The notes under the pieces: generated by a model
What the model was told of the DNA's origin: nothing
Seen by the model: the letters and a program-made list of their open reading frames with translations, nothing else
Database searches by the model: none
Program-made: the position numbers and the translations under genes
Source of the DNA: Chrysomallon squamiferum
Lineage: Eukaryota > Mollusca > Gastropoda > Neomphalida > Peltospiridae
Assembly (NCBI GenBank): GCA_012295275.1
Contig: CM022673.1
Location: forward strand, 16,291,310 to 16,355,309
Length of the DNA: 64,000 bases
Direction: 5' to 3'
Shown here: piece after piece, positions 51,850-64,000 of the stretch
Numbering within the stretch: the first letter of the stretch is position 1
Layout: each line of letters opens with the position of its first letter

Positions 51850-53700
51850 AGAAAATCAGTGCAGTTCTATTACTTGGCATCAACACTTTCTCCATCAGCC
51901 AAGAAATCTTTCTATTTTCATTTGCGACTACCACCTTTAATGACTTGTTTTGCTTATTTATCTATTAAATAAATGATAAATATTTATATCATTTCCATAA
52001 CAACGTTTCATTAATATTATCTTAATTACATAAAAGTAAAAAAAAAAAGAATAATCTAAAAAAAGACATTTTCATTTTCTCTTTGATTTGTCTGGGATGA
52101 AAAAAAAATCTAAAAATATCTTTTTAAATGTGTTTATTTGATGAAAATATTATGTTTCTTGTTTTTTCTTCTTTTTCATTTTTTTTCTTTCATGATCTGA
52201 ATTCAGTTTCTTCTTAGAGGAAGATTACAAGAAAATAAAGATTAGCTATAATTTAATAATGACATCATAGGAGCTGGTTTTACTCAGCTGTTTATACCAA
52301 GTTAGCTTGGTAGTGGACACGAAGAAAAAAACACCAAAACAGTAAAAGTTTTGTGATGTTTATATTATCACTGGAAAAATTGTTGATGATGCTGATCAGT
52401 TCAGATTAATACCAGATAATCATAATTAGAATAAATAAAGAAAGATGATAATAATAAATAAATTAATTAATTAGTAAATAATAATAAAATAAGGGAATGA
52501 ATAAATAAATAAAAAGGATTAACAATACAAAAAATACATTTATAAAATATAATAAATAAATACATAAATGAATAAATACAAATATATAATAAATAAAAAA
52601 GGATAGCAGCATATTAAATATACTAAAATAAATAAATAAAAAGAATAATGATAAATTTATAAAATACATAAAAAATATTACAATTTATTTTTTTTAAATA
52701 ATAATGAATAAATAAGTGGGAAACGAAAACGTAAGGGAAATAATTAATTAAATTAGATTAAATTAATAACTAAACTAAACTAAATAAATTTAACTAAACT
52801 AACTAAACTAAACTAAACTAACTAAAACTACAGCTAAAACTAAAATTAGAACATCAAATAAAACTTAAATGAATTAAACTGAACTGACTTGACCTGATCT
52901 GACCTGACCTTACCTGAACTGAACTGACCTGAACTAAATTAAATGCAACAGTTGAAGCAAACTAAACTAAATAAATAGCATAAACCATCAAAACAAACTC
53001 AAGTGTTTCTAATAACATGGCCACTGAGTTTGTTCTCAGTCATTGCTCCCATGAGGCATTGCTTCCAAGTGGTCATGAAATTATGATATTGTTTTACAAA
53101 ATAATACATCATCTGTTAGCTCTGATTTTTTTTGAAATCCAAGAAACATTAATTAAACATTTATTTTGTTTTTTATTTTTTTCCGAAGATTTAAATAACT
53201 TGTGAATAGTTTTTTTTGTTGTTGTTTTTTTTCCTAAATATATGTACATATATATTAAATTAAATAATCTATATACTGACTCAATTTTGATTTTAGAGAT
53301 TCTGTTGCTTGATTCAGGTCTAGACAAATAATTACATTCCAGCCAGACAATATTGCTTTTGTACTGAAACAAACTCTCATTTGTATAATTAAAAGAAAAT
53401 TTTATTTTACATATGTGTTTGTTGAAAACAAATGTACAAAGGATTTAATATAGTCTAAACATCATAAAAAAACAAAAATGTGTTTCAGCATTAAGAGATT
53501 ACAGATATATATTCTGCCTTTGTTTGATATATGGGTTTTTGGTGTGATGTTTTTATTATTAATATTTTTTTGTTGTTGTTTTTTGAAGATTTTTTTATTT
53601 TTATTTATTTTTCTTTCTTTCTTTTATTTTATTTTTTTTTTAATTCTGTTTTTCTTTTCAGAAAATTTTAGTCAATTATTTCAAAGATTATCTTCAAAAG
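51850..53700. other. AT-rich DNA, AATA and AACTA repeats
   Basis: TAAA/AATA runs (52430-52700), then AACTA and GACCT pentamer variants (52760-52980). No exon recognised. Confidence 0.6.
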
Positions 53701-54660
53701 TCTCTTTTTAATCCTTCCAAATTTTGACTACATTAAAAGATTTCATTTTAATCCCCAAACTCACGAATGTTGTAACGTAAAGCCTGCTGTTTTTAACCAC
53801 TTAGCATTATTCAATAAACTTACATACTTTATTTATATTTTACAGACTGAAATAGACCTGTAATGACAAGCAAATAGATTTCACATCTGTTAATTAGTTT
53901 ATTTATTTTCTCTTTCACTCGCTTATTCTCTCTTATTTTCTATCTTTTTCTCACTCTCCCTCTCTTTCTATATAGATATACTTTTCTGCCACTCTCTTTC
54001 TCTCTCTTTTCCTTTTTTGTTCTTTCTATCTTTCTTTCATGTTATCTCACTTGGACTATCTTTCCGTCCCTCTCCTTTACTCTGTGTGTTTGTATCTGTC
54101 TCAGCAGATCTGGAAAATAATACATCTCTGTGTTCAGAATTTCAAACACATTTTCCCATGTAATTAACAAAACAAAACATAATTTCCAGAAAGAAACTGG
54201 CTACTCATTTCATTTATTTATTTATTTTGTTTATTTATTTAATTTTAAATTATATTATTTGTTTATTTGTTTTTTTGTTTGTTTGTTTGTTTGTTTATTT
54301 ATTTATTACTTGGGCTACAGTCTGAATCAAGTACAGAAGCTGAAAGTGGTTTCACAGAGATAGGTGTTTGCCTGTTCAAACAGTGAAAGTGTTTCTGAAA
54401 ATATCTTCATTGATTGTCAGACTGCTAGAACCCAGAACTAATAAACAGAAGTGTTTCATAAATAAATAATTATAAAACAACAAGAAAACTAAATAAGTGT
54501 TTATGTGTTCATGCACTTCTTTGTTGTTCATTTCTCTCTGCCTCTCACTTATTCTCTACTTGTTATTTCATTTTGTTTGTTTATTTTTCTCTTTATTTTC
54601 TGTGATTTTTTCTCTCTCTTTCTTCTCTCCATTAGTCCTGCCTTTTGTCTCTCTCACACT
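53701..54660. other. AT- and CT-rich DNA
   Basis: CT tracts (53910-54010), TTTA/GTTT runs (54210-54305). No exon recognised. Confidence 0.6.
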
Positions 54661-54683
54661 ACTTCTTAACTTCCTTCTCACTT

Positions 54684-54770
54684 TCTCTCTATCTCTCTTA
54701 GTCTCTCATTCTCTCTATCTCTCTTAGTCTCTCATTCTCTCTATCTCTCTTAGTCTCTCATTCTCTCTCA
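54684..54770. repeat. 26-bp tandem repeat, three copies
   Basis: CTCTATCTCTCTTAGTCTCT followed by CATTCT, three times, within a CT-rich tract that runs to 54930. Confidence 0.9.
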
Positions 54771-55249
54771 CTCTCCTCTTTTATCTCTGTCTCTCCCTTT
54801 TTTACAGTCTCTCACTCTAACTCTCTCTTTCTAACTTTTGCAGTCTCACTCTTTCTCTCTCTCTCTCTACTGTCTTTTACTTGGTCTTTCCCCTCTCCTT
54901 CTTCTCCCTTTCCTAGTTTCTCCCTTGCTCTGTCTTTCACACCCACTAACACCATTCCATAATCATCACCATCACGTACAGAACTGAAAACAACACATGC
55001 TGTATACACAGACACTGGAAATTTCCACAAATATTTGCCCACACACACTCATAAAACTTGATAAAAAACACATCATATAGACTTTTATATCTGTTTTTTT
55101 AATAATTAACCACTAGACTCTGCTGTGATCTTAGAATCGGGCAGTGAACCCAGATGATAGGTAACAAAGATATCCTTGTCAGCCTAACATTTTGTCTTGT
55201 GATGGAAATAGATCATATTAATTTTTTTGTTTTTTTCTGTAGTCATACT

Positions 55250-55944
55250 GCTTCACATCTTTTTTTTTTTTTTAAATTGTTTTTCAAGAATAAAGTGTCT
55301 TCAAGGTTTTTTTATTATGGTTATTTATTTATTTATTATTATTATATTTTTTTAAATTATTATTATTTATTTTTATTTTTTTTTTTTTTTCCTATTTTGT
55401 TTGGCTTTTTTTAATTGTAGGTGTATAAAATTGTTAATTGGTTTATTTTATTGGATGATAATAATAATAATAACAATAATAATAATAATAATGCTGCTTT
55501 CTTGTTTCTTAACATATGCGTGCTGAAACTGATTTATAATAATGAATTAAATAATAATAATGATGATGATAATGATGATGATGAGATAATGATAATGATA
55601 ATGATAATAATGATAGTGATAATGATAATGATAATACGTATTAAAAAGAATTTAAAGAATAATAATAATTAATTATTTGCATGAAAATGGATATTATTTT
55701 TTAATTTGTAAATGATTGATATTAGTTTATGTTTGTAATCTAAAACCATTTCATAAATTTAAAATTTTGATAAATGAAATTTACTTTTTATAGTCATGTC
55801 AGCCATTATCTTTTATTTTATGTTAATTTTCTTTCATTTAGTTTTTCTTCTTAGTTTTTTTTAATTTTTTTGTTTTCCTAAAGATCTGATATTAATTTAG
55901 CTTAGGGAAAGTTTCTTTATTATTATTTTTATTACTATTATTTA

Positions 55945-56007
<63 letters not shown>

Positions 56008-56010
56008 AAT
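55250..56010. repeat. ATT/AAT/GAT triplet-rich DNA
   Basis: AAT array (55458-55495), GATAAT array (55550-55640) and a clean ATT array (55933-56005). Confidence 0.9.
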
Positions 56011-56770
56011 TTAAGAAACAGTAGTTATACAACAAAATTAAAATTATGTAGTAGTAATTTATTTCTGTACAATAATAATTAAAAAAATTAGTTTTCATTT
56101 TGTTCATTAAAAACCAGTCCAAAAAACAACTTTATATCAGTTTTGAAATGGCTAGATATTTATACTTTTTGGTGAAATTACTCAGTTCTGATATAATGTT
56201 ATAGTGACTTGTTTTTATAATTAATAAATTTTAAATCCTAAATATAACTTTTTAAAATGACAATACAAGTTTTTGCTTTGATTTATTAAGAATAATATGA
56301 ATTTATTATTTGATAGCAAAATAAAATTTTAAGTATCTATAGCTTCTGAGTATGTATGTCGTATTTAAAGCTTACTTTTCATAATATTCAAATATTTTGG
56401 CTTCTAACATTACTGTTGAATTTATTATTAATATATTGTTGCTGTTATTGTAATTTTCATTGTTGTTGTTCTTCTTGTTCTTATTTTATTTTATTTTTTT
56501 AAAGAAAAATGATGTAAAAAAAGAAGACCTACAAAAATAGAGTTGTTTTTTACTAAAGCAAAATAATTTTTAAAACGATATAATTTGTTTTAGATATTGT
56601 TTTGTCAGTTTGTTAATAAGATGGATGGTATTTTTAGTAAGTTAAAAAAGCAAACAGCAAAATGTCAAATGTAGAGATAGTCAAGATAAAGTGAAGATTA
56701 TAACTCAAACTGACAGACAAAAAAAATTATTAACTTTTCAAAAATACTTTTTCAAATAGCAGTTCAAGGA
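56011..56770. other. AT-rich DNA, nothing recognised
   Basis: No exon or element seen. Confidence 0.5.
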
Positions 56771-56775
56771 CCCAG

Positions 56776-56776
<1 letters not shown>

Positions 56777-56820
<44 letters not shown>

Positions 56821-57005
56821 TGTATGTATGAATGTATGAATGTATATAAAATTTAGAAATGTGTATGTATGTGTGTGTGTTTGCATGCGTGTGTGTATGT
56901 ATGTATCTATGTATATGTGTATGTGATGTATGCATTATATGTATGTATAGATGTATGCATACATGTATGTATGTAGTATGTATGTATGTATGTATGTATA
57001 ACACA
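56777..57005. repeat. CA then TGTA arrays
   Basis: CA run to 56816, then GTAT/TGTA units. Confidence 0.95.
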
Positions 57006-57389
57006 AGCATATGTACATGGGCCTATCTGTGTGTACCTCTGTATGTATTCTCTTAAGAAAATAAAGATATAAAAAAACACTTGTAAACTGTAATTACTGA
57101 CTGCTATTGGAGTGTAAAAGTTAACTACTTAGCCAGTCTGAACAGTCTGTCACAGACATAACTATTGATTCTGTCTGTACTCTCCAGATGTTTGACTGTT
57201 TTTCATTAGTAATTATTTCTGCACCACAGTATAATTTAGTTGTACAAGAATCTCTTGTTTTTGTAGACCAAATCGATGATGTCTGTTTTCATGTAATGAC
57301 ATCTTGAGATATCTAATATGACTAGTTATGAAGTGTTAAACTTATTTGTTAGTGTCAAAATTATGATTATGATAGATGAAAACATCCAT

Positions 57390-57610
57390 TTTAAAGGCTA
57401 TTTTTTCAGTTAGCAGTAAGGAATATTTTTATGCACCTTCCAATACATGGGAGAAAAAAAAAAGCTTTTAATAAATTAGTTAGAAGCATTTTGTGAGAAT
57501 GGGATTTCACCAGCATGTTTATCTTGGAGATTTGATCCCAGAACCCACAATGCTTTAGATCAAAAGTGCTCTATGAAATATGTTAAATATGTTCTGTAAA
57601 CAGTGTATAT
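57390..57610 (-). mobile_element. SINE relic, - strand
   Basis: On the - strand: 'atagagcacttttgatctaa', 'gggttctgggatcaaatctc' (B-box-like GGGATCAAATC), 'atcccattctcacaa', then 'tattggaaggtgcataaaaa' and 'ttccttactgctaactg'. Head and body in the family order, so nearly complete. Confidence 0.65.
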
Positions 57611-57662
57611 GACAGTATGCATGTAAGATCAAAATAGAATTGTGTTTAAAATTTCACTTACA

Positions 57663-57690
57663 ATTTTTTTTTTTTTTTTTTTTTTTTTAA
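57663..57690. repeat. Poly-T run
   Basis: About 28 T close to the 5' (right) end of the - strand SINE. Confidence 0.9.
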
Positions 57691-57699
57691 TGATGATTT

Positions 57700-58740
57700 T
57701 TACGAGGAAAGCTACCTCTAGGTCTACATTTACTTATTTTACTGATTTAATTTACATACTGTAAAGTAGCGTATACTCACAACAGATTTTTATAGTTGTG
57801 CATTTCTGTAATCTCCTAAAAAAAGACAAGATAACAAATAATTTCAGTGAGTAACATGATACAATGATGGTATAACCATTCGCTGACTCACTTTTTTGAA
57901 GTAACCAAGTTAAAAACTCAACAGGTAATTAACCTCTGGTAATGAACTCTATGCACTCACCTGAAGAAAAAAGGTAAATTAAAATCACCTTGCATAACAA
58001 GCAACAGGTAAGATATAGTGTTACCTAGCTGAGGAGTATCGGTGAAGAGAGAAAAACATAAGCAGGAAAATTAAAACATAAACAGGAAAATGCCTGAGGA
58101 GGATATAGGTTCAGTTCTCTGTGGAGTACTGATAGTGCATTGATTTAGATAAATCAGTGTACGTCTGTATGTTAGTGTGTTCTGTCTGAATAAATTGCTA
58201 GTGAACTGCCCAAGAACACTGGCTCAGTCAAACTAGGTGTTACGATGAATACTGATATACATAATACATCTCTGTGTGTAAATGTTTATCTATGTATGTG
58301 TGTATGTGTGAGTGTGAGTGTGTATGTGTTTGTGTGTGTGTGTGTGTGTGTTTACATGTCTGTGCAAGAGTTTGTTGTGGATGTGTATGTCTTTGTGTGT
58401 CTATTGTTTGTCTATCTATGTATCTTTAAAGGAGACTATATTCAGAAATATACTATACTGAACTGTTTTTCTTTTTCCTTTTGTCAATTTATTTATAGTA
58501 TTCATTTATTGTTTACTTTCTTTATTTTACTTATTTACTTACATTTCCATTGAACCAGTTAACTAATGTTAACAGGAGCCATCTTACATGACCATAGTTA
58601 CCTATCAAAATTCATCTCTATACATTTGAGAAATCAAGATATGAAAACTCACACACACCTTTCTGATAACAAACCGTCTGTCTGTCCAAACATCTTACAC
58701 TGATGGAACTTTATTATGTTTTAATAACTGTGAAAGCCTT
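57700..58740. other. Noncoding DNA
   Basis: Contains a TG array (58290-58352). Otherwise unstructured; no exon recognised. Confidence 0.5.
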
Positions 58741-58748
58741 TAGAGAAA

Positions 58749-58913
58749 TCATTCTAGAAGGATGATGATAGAGAAGCCATCTTTGTCCAGTTCTGCTAGA
58801 GTTGACTTCATGGTCTCCTGAGTGGAAACTTCGCTGTGTTTGTTTGTTTTCTGAGAAAATCCCTGAGTTTCTAGTGGATTGCTGTCAGTCAGGTGTCTAG
58901 TAGAGCCAGGATA
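58749..58913 (-). other. Unassigned 54-codon open stretch on the - strand
   Basis: Reads HLTDSNPLETQGFSQKTNKH, then SEVSTQETMKSTLAELDKDG and a hydrophobic end before TGA. A possible acceptor (GATTTTCTCAG) precedes AAAACAAAC. Balanced composition and mixed residues make it look more coding-like than its surroundings. I recognise no family; it may be a relic of a gene or mobile element. Confidence 0.2.
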
Positions 58914-58939
58914 TTAAAGATAACTAATTTGTGTATCTA

Positions 58940-59270
58940 TTGTTTTGGATTTATTTATTAATTTGTTTCATTCAGTGATTTTATTTGATTATATCATATT
59001 TTGCTTTAATTGTTTTATTTGATTTGATTTGATTTGATTTGATTTTACTTGTTTACTTTTATATATAACTATTTTAAATTATTTTATTTGTTTATTTATT
59101 TATATAATTATTTTTAATTATTTTATATTTTATTTTTGTCTTTTTTTTAATTTTTAAAATTTTATTTAATGTTTATTTTATTTATTTTTTTTTATTTTAT
59201 ATTTTATTATATATTATTTATTTAGTTTATTTACTTACTTTGATATATTGCATTTTACTGTAGCTACTAT
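58940..59270. repeat. TTTGA and TTTA low-complexity DNA
   Basis: TTTGA pentamers (59020-59045) and TTTA variants. Confidence 0.85.
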
Positions 59271-60790
59271 ATTCATTATCTAAAATGAATTCCCTTATAA
59301 CCATTTATATTATGCCACATAACTGCAGATTAAAAATTTGATTACTTATCATTAAAATAAATCTTTTCTTCATTCTTTATCATTTGTTATTGAATCTTAT
59401 TTAACGCATGAAGCACAGAATTGAAAACAACCTGTTTGTGTGTAATTGTAAAACTTTTAATTATCTTGGTACCATGAATCATATTATTTGTAACAATAAC
59501 ACTTTTGTATCAAACAAGAACACGCGCAATTATACATCAGAACAAAAGATTTGATAGAGACAGTTAACTTTTTTATTTTTATTATCATTTTTCACAAAAG
59601 TGTTTTAGTATTTTTTCAATGTTTTAATTATGATGTTTGGTGATGATTTAATTGTGTCTGTTCTTCAGTAATTTTGTGTGAATAATTTGTTGTGTTTTTA
59701 TTTGCACACATTTGTTTATATGCCTCAGTGAGTTTGTATATATGAAAATTTCACTGTTGAGCAAATTCAACTTGGAAATATTTAAACACTGAGTTCTGTA
59801 AATTTTACATCTCACTCCAGCTGGGTTTCAGTCTAGTCATTTTAAAATTATTATTATAGTGTTGTTGTTATTGTTGTTGTTGTTGTTGTTGTCATCATCA
59901 TTGTTGTCATAGTTTTATTATTGATGATGATGATTATTATTATTATAATTTATTATTACTGTTAATATTTTTATTATTTCTGTTGTTACTGCTGTTTTTA
60001 GGATTTGTTCCAGAAAAAACATGGCCTTGATATCAGTAGATTACAATCATTAAAATTAAAAGGTTTTATTTTCTAGTTAATCAGTGATGGATCTTGGCTG
60101 TTGACAGAAGAAAATCAAAATTATTTCAGAAAATGCAACGTAATGTTAAATTAAATTGGCTCATTTATGTTTAGACCTATAATATTACTTGGCATTATAA
60201 AAAATAATTTCTTGATACAAATGGCCTTGTACGGTGGAACAATTACTGGTTTCTCATGTCAGGTTAACCTGATTCTAAATCTGGACAGATTATGTTGCAG
60301 GGAATCAGTCTGTCTTAGATGTTATGATTTAAAAAAAAAAATTAAAAATCAAAATATTGTAACTATGTGAAGTAAAATTTTTTTTTAAAAATAAATTATG
60401 ATTAATAATAATAATAAATGAAAATGAAAATTGAAACATGAAAGAAAACCCCTCATAAAAATATTTTAAAAATAATCATAATACAAAAAAAAATTAAATT
60501 AAAAAGTACTTTAAACAAACATCAAAATCTAGACATTTTACAATCAAACCAAAAATATTTCACTCGTTTTTTTCCATCTACTTATTTTTTTTTATTTAGA
60601 ACAGAAAAAAAAAACTTGTTTTTCTCAAACTTATTTCCATTAATCTTCTAGTACTTACCTGTGTTAATGAGTTTTGTAAAGGTATCAAAATAGAGCTCAT
60701 TAGCTGTGCTTTATGAGGGATAGCTGGGTTTTTGCCACTGGTCATTAAGTCTGTTCAGTTGCTAATGAACTCATCACCTCCAAGTCATCA
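59271..60790. other. AT-rich DNA, nothing recognised
   Basis: GTT/ATT triplets at 59855-59990. No exon seen. Confidence 0.5.
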
Positions 60791-60799
60791 CAGTTCACG

Positions 60800-61380
60800 T
60801 GTCTACTTTATCACATTTTGTTTTCCTTCTATAACTTTTCAGTTGAGCAATTGTATTGGTTCAAATATTGTTTTCCTTTTTGGTCAGCAGTTTCATTGGT
60901 TCAGATGTTGTTTTCTTTCAATAACCTTTTGGTTCAGCAACTGGTTTGGTTCAGATACTGTTTTCCTTCAGTAACTTTTTGGTTAAGTGATTGTTTTGGT
61001 TCTAATATTGTTTTTCTTCAATACCTTTTTGATTCAAATATTTTCCTTCAGTCACCTTTTGTTTCAGTAAATGCTTTGGTTCAAATATTGTTTTCCTGCA
61101 GTAACTTTTTTGGTCAGTAATTTTGTTCAAATATTATTTTCCTTCAGCAACATTTTATTTCAGTAACTGTTTTTCTACAGATGTTTTCTTCCAATAACTT
61201 TTTAATTGTTTTGGTTCAAGAACTGTAATTATTCAAATGTTTAGTAATATTTTCATTCATAATCTGTTTACATTTCAGTAGCTGTTTTGGTTTTGGTTCA
61301 GTAATTTTTCAGTTCAGTAAATTGTTTGCTTCAGGGGTTGTTTTTATTTGTGAACTGTTTTGCTGTTAAAAACTGTTGAA
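60800..61380. repeat. Decayed minisatellite, 40-50 bp unit
   Basis: 'attgttttccttcagtaact' with 'tttggttcagtaattgtttt' and 'ggttcaaat' variants, about ten copies. Its repeating open frames (for example 60818-61120) are not genes. Confidence 0.85.
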
Positions 61381-62412
61381 TTTCTTCAAATGTAGCAGTT
61401 GAACTGTTGTTTTTCACTTATAGATATAAGTGTGTATGTGTGAGTATTATATGTATAATTAAATAATTGTTTCTCTTTTGGAACTGTTTCAGTTTTCAAA
61501 TTAATTCTCTTCATATATTCATTTAAAGAACTGTTTTATTATTTTTAATGTTTTCAGATTTGTGAATTCAGATAGATTTTTATTTTTTTATATATTTTTT
61601 TTTTTTTTGTAGTCTGAAACATTTAACATCATATAATCACTTATCAGTGAATTCTTTTATACAGTTTTTCTATAAAGTTATAAAAGAAATCGGGAAAGAA
61701 AACCATCGTAAAGAACACTGAAAGAAAAAAAAAAGTAAAAAATATATTCTTATTACCAACGTCAGTTTATTTTAGATAAACAAAATTTAAAAACTAATAC
61801 CTTGTTACACCTGACAGTAAGAAAAAAAGATCTTAATTGATAGCATCAGAGTGGATTAATCAGATATATATTTTACAGTTTATTATCACACCAGCATATT
61901 AAAATTTCACCCCCAGACAGCTCATCTCTCATAAATCAAGGCTCACCTGTTTCCAGACTTACCTGTTAATTAAGGATTAGAGATAATTTTCTGTTAACCC
62001 GACAGGAGACTAATCCTCACACCTGCTCTCTCCGTGATGGATTAAATTCTACAAGGTTTATTTTCTCTCTCACAATAAAACAACTCACAGGCTAAACTAA
62101 GCGTTCAACTTAACCAATATACCCAGCTTCCTGATTCCATGTCTGTCTGTCTGTCTGCGAGTTGTCATTTCATCTCTGTGTATATTTCGTTACAGTCATC
62201 TTTTTTTGATAGGGTAGGGTTTATGAGAATGACAGAGAATCATTGTAGTAAGAAATCTTTTCAGTTTATTTCTTAATTTTTTTTTCTTTCTATTATGTCT
62301 TCGACTTTCTAATTTTTTTTCTCTTGTTGATCATCTCCCTGTCTCTGTTTCCTGTTTACTTTATTATTTTCTTTGTGGCTGGTTATACTTCTGTCTGTGT
62401 GTGTATGTGTGT
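61381..62412. other. Noncoding DNA
   Basis: No exon recognised. TCTG run at 62140-62156. Confidence 0.5.
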
Positions 62413-62651
62413 TTCTGGTTATATGTTAATATACATATCTATCTGATTATGCTAGATGTGTATACTGTATGATCATTTTCAAATATTTAAGTTATAGTTA
62501 AAAAGAAGAAAACAAGAAAGAAAGAACACAATTTCACTTTTCTTTCTTTTTTTTTCTTCTTTTTAACTATAACTTAAATATTTGAAAATGATCATACAGT
62601 ATACACATCTAGCATAATCAGACAGATATGTATATTAACATATAATCAGAA
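62413..62651. repeat. Long inverted repeat (hairpin), arms about 110 bp
   Basis: Left arm 62413-62524 and right arm 62541-62651 are reverse complements with only a few differences and a 16-base spacer (AACACAATTTCACTTT). The arms are complex sequence, not a microsatellite, except for the purine-rich inner part. No coding capacity. A fold-back element, a recent inverted duplication or a hairpin-RNA source are possible. Confidence 0.95.
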
Positions 62652-62825
62652 AAACCCATAAAAAAAACCCACAAAAAATGAAATGTTTAAACAAAAAAAT
62701 TATTATTTTTAAATTCCTCTGATAATAATAAAACATTGTTCTCCATATTAAATCAACATTTCTATTCCTTTTTATAAATTTTTAGAAATCAAAAATGAAA
62801 ATTAACAAAAATAAAATCATTCATA

Positions 62826-62903
62826 ACACACACACACATGCACACACGCACACACATGCACACACACGCACGCATACACACACGCACACACACACACACA
62901 CTC
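62826..62903. repeat. CA array with CG variants
   Basis: CACACA with CACG and CATG variants. Confidence 0.9.
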
Positions 62904-63273
62904 ACAAAAGAAGATGAAAAGCAGCAAAAATACATTGTAAATAAACCTATTTCAAATCACTTAGTGCCAATCTGGTCAAATTTGGTGATTTATCATTCGA
63001 AATACCATCAACATTCTGTTTATCTCCTGTCTTCTGAAACAATGTAAGAAGCTTCTGACTGGCTAAACCAGGTTTGCCCAGCAAACACTGCTACATTAAA
63101 TACTGACCATGCAGTGATTCTGGCTGCGTGTCTAAAATCTCGGCTAATAGTGCATAGCCAGATAATCATCTGATGTCACTGACCAATAACAGTTAATAAT
63201 TAAATAATTATGTGTTGTGGTCAAAAGTTAGAGGAAGATAATTGTAATTTTATATTTGAGGGAAGAACCAGAG

Positions 63274-63320
<47 letters not shown>

Positions 63321-63900
63321 AACAGAGAAAGTGAAAGACAGAAAAGAAAGAAAAAAAAATTGAGAGGTGGACAAAATTAAAAACAAAGAAGAAAGAAAAG
63401 CAGAAACAACAAAAGAAAATTCTACATTTTACATTAAAAAAAAAAAAGTTGTTAAGCTAGTAATTTGAACATGAAGCTAGTCCAGTATATGTAATGGCTA
63501 CCAAGTGGCACAATTCATTAATACGAATATTTAAACCAATATGAATTCACAGTTTATTTTATGCCTTAACATCTAATATTCCACTTTATATTACCTGATA
63601 AACAAATATAATACTAAGATTTATGCAGATATAAAATAGTACTGATGTCTATCGTAGTGTACTGACTAAACGGATGATTTAGGTATACTAGTAAGAGCCA
63701 AACAGTTGTGTTGCCTTCACTTGTAATTTAGATAAGTTCTTTGATTGCATCAGTCCTGTTACTTGTTTGTTACAACACATCCCTGCAACTTGCTCTGATG
63801 AGCCAAAGTGTCAGATTGATGCCAGCAGATTTGAATAACATGTTTATTTTTGAACACCATGTCACTCAGAGCACAGACCCCAGTTACAGTTCAGTGCCAG
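62904..63900. other. Noncoding DNA with a GA array
   Basis: GA run at 63277-63315, purine-rich to 63420. The rest is unstructured; no exon recognised. Confidence 0.55.
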
Positions 63901-63909
63901 AAATTACTG

Positions 63910-63910
<1 letters not shown>

Positions 63911-63987
<77 letters not shown>
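63911..63987. repeat. CA microsatellite near the window end
   Basis: About 38 uninterrupted CA units. Confidence 0.97.
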
Positions 63988-64000
63988 CCTTGGGTCTGGA

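Noticed and set aside
55105-55170. GTCTAGTGGTTAA on the - strand as a tRNA A box
   Set aside because: The only B-box-like string lies on the wrong side of it, so no tRNA can be formed.

Overview
The window is invertebrate animal nuclear DNA. It is very AT-rich and dense in simple repeats, with spliceosomal introns, one L2/CR1-type LINE relic and several decayed tRNA-derived SINEs. The SINE body (a 'ggaaggtgcat...aaaag' block followed by 'aggtttcctct') resembles elements I know from mollusc genomes, so a mollusc is my best guess. The species is not determined. Nothing suggests a bacterial, organellar or viral replicon. Most long open frames are low-complexity translations of microsatellites (TH, YI, VV, SL, FF runs) and are not genes.  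The only gene I can reconstruct is on the + strand. Its coding exons are at 22694-22790, 42405-42513, 43923-43995, 47290-47442, 47936-48109, 48400-48480, 49067-49117 (or to 49241) and 49753-49904. They encode the start of an F-BAR protein. Motif order and spacing best fit the Fes/Fer/Fps family of cytoplasmic tyrosine kinases. The SH2 and kinase exons are not seen and should lie to the right of the window. A likely noncoding first exon ends at 10459 and a likely second exon begins at 21660, giving a long leader. One intron has a GC-AG donor. Exon 7 either ends at an in-frame donor or runs on through a one-base frame break.  Layout: 1-5 kb, L2 relic and AT-rich DNA. 5-9 kb, a tRNA-like relic, a short perfect hairpin, minisatellites and GTA arrays. 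9-12.7 kb, CA/GA arrays around a CpG-bearing putative promoter and leader exon. 13-17 kb, minisatellites and SINE copies. 18-20 kb, homopolymer T, a possible signal-peptide exon and a 42-bp minisatellite. 21.6-22.8 kb, leader and first coding exon. 22.8-42.4 kb, a 19.6-kb intron full of tandem repeats. 42.4-49.9 kb, the exon cluster. 49.9-64 kb, intron or downstream DNA with microsatellites, a SINE on the - strand and a 239-bp inverted repeat. Coordinates of decayed repeats are approximate because they were read by eye.
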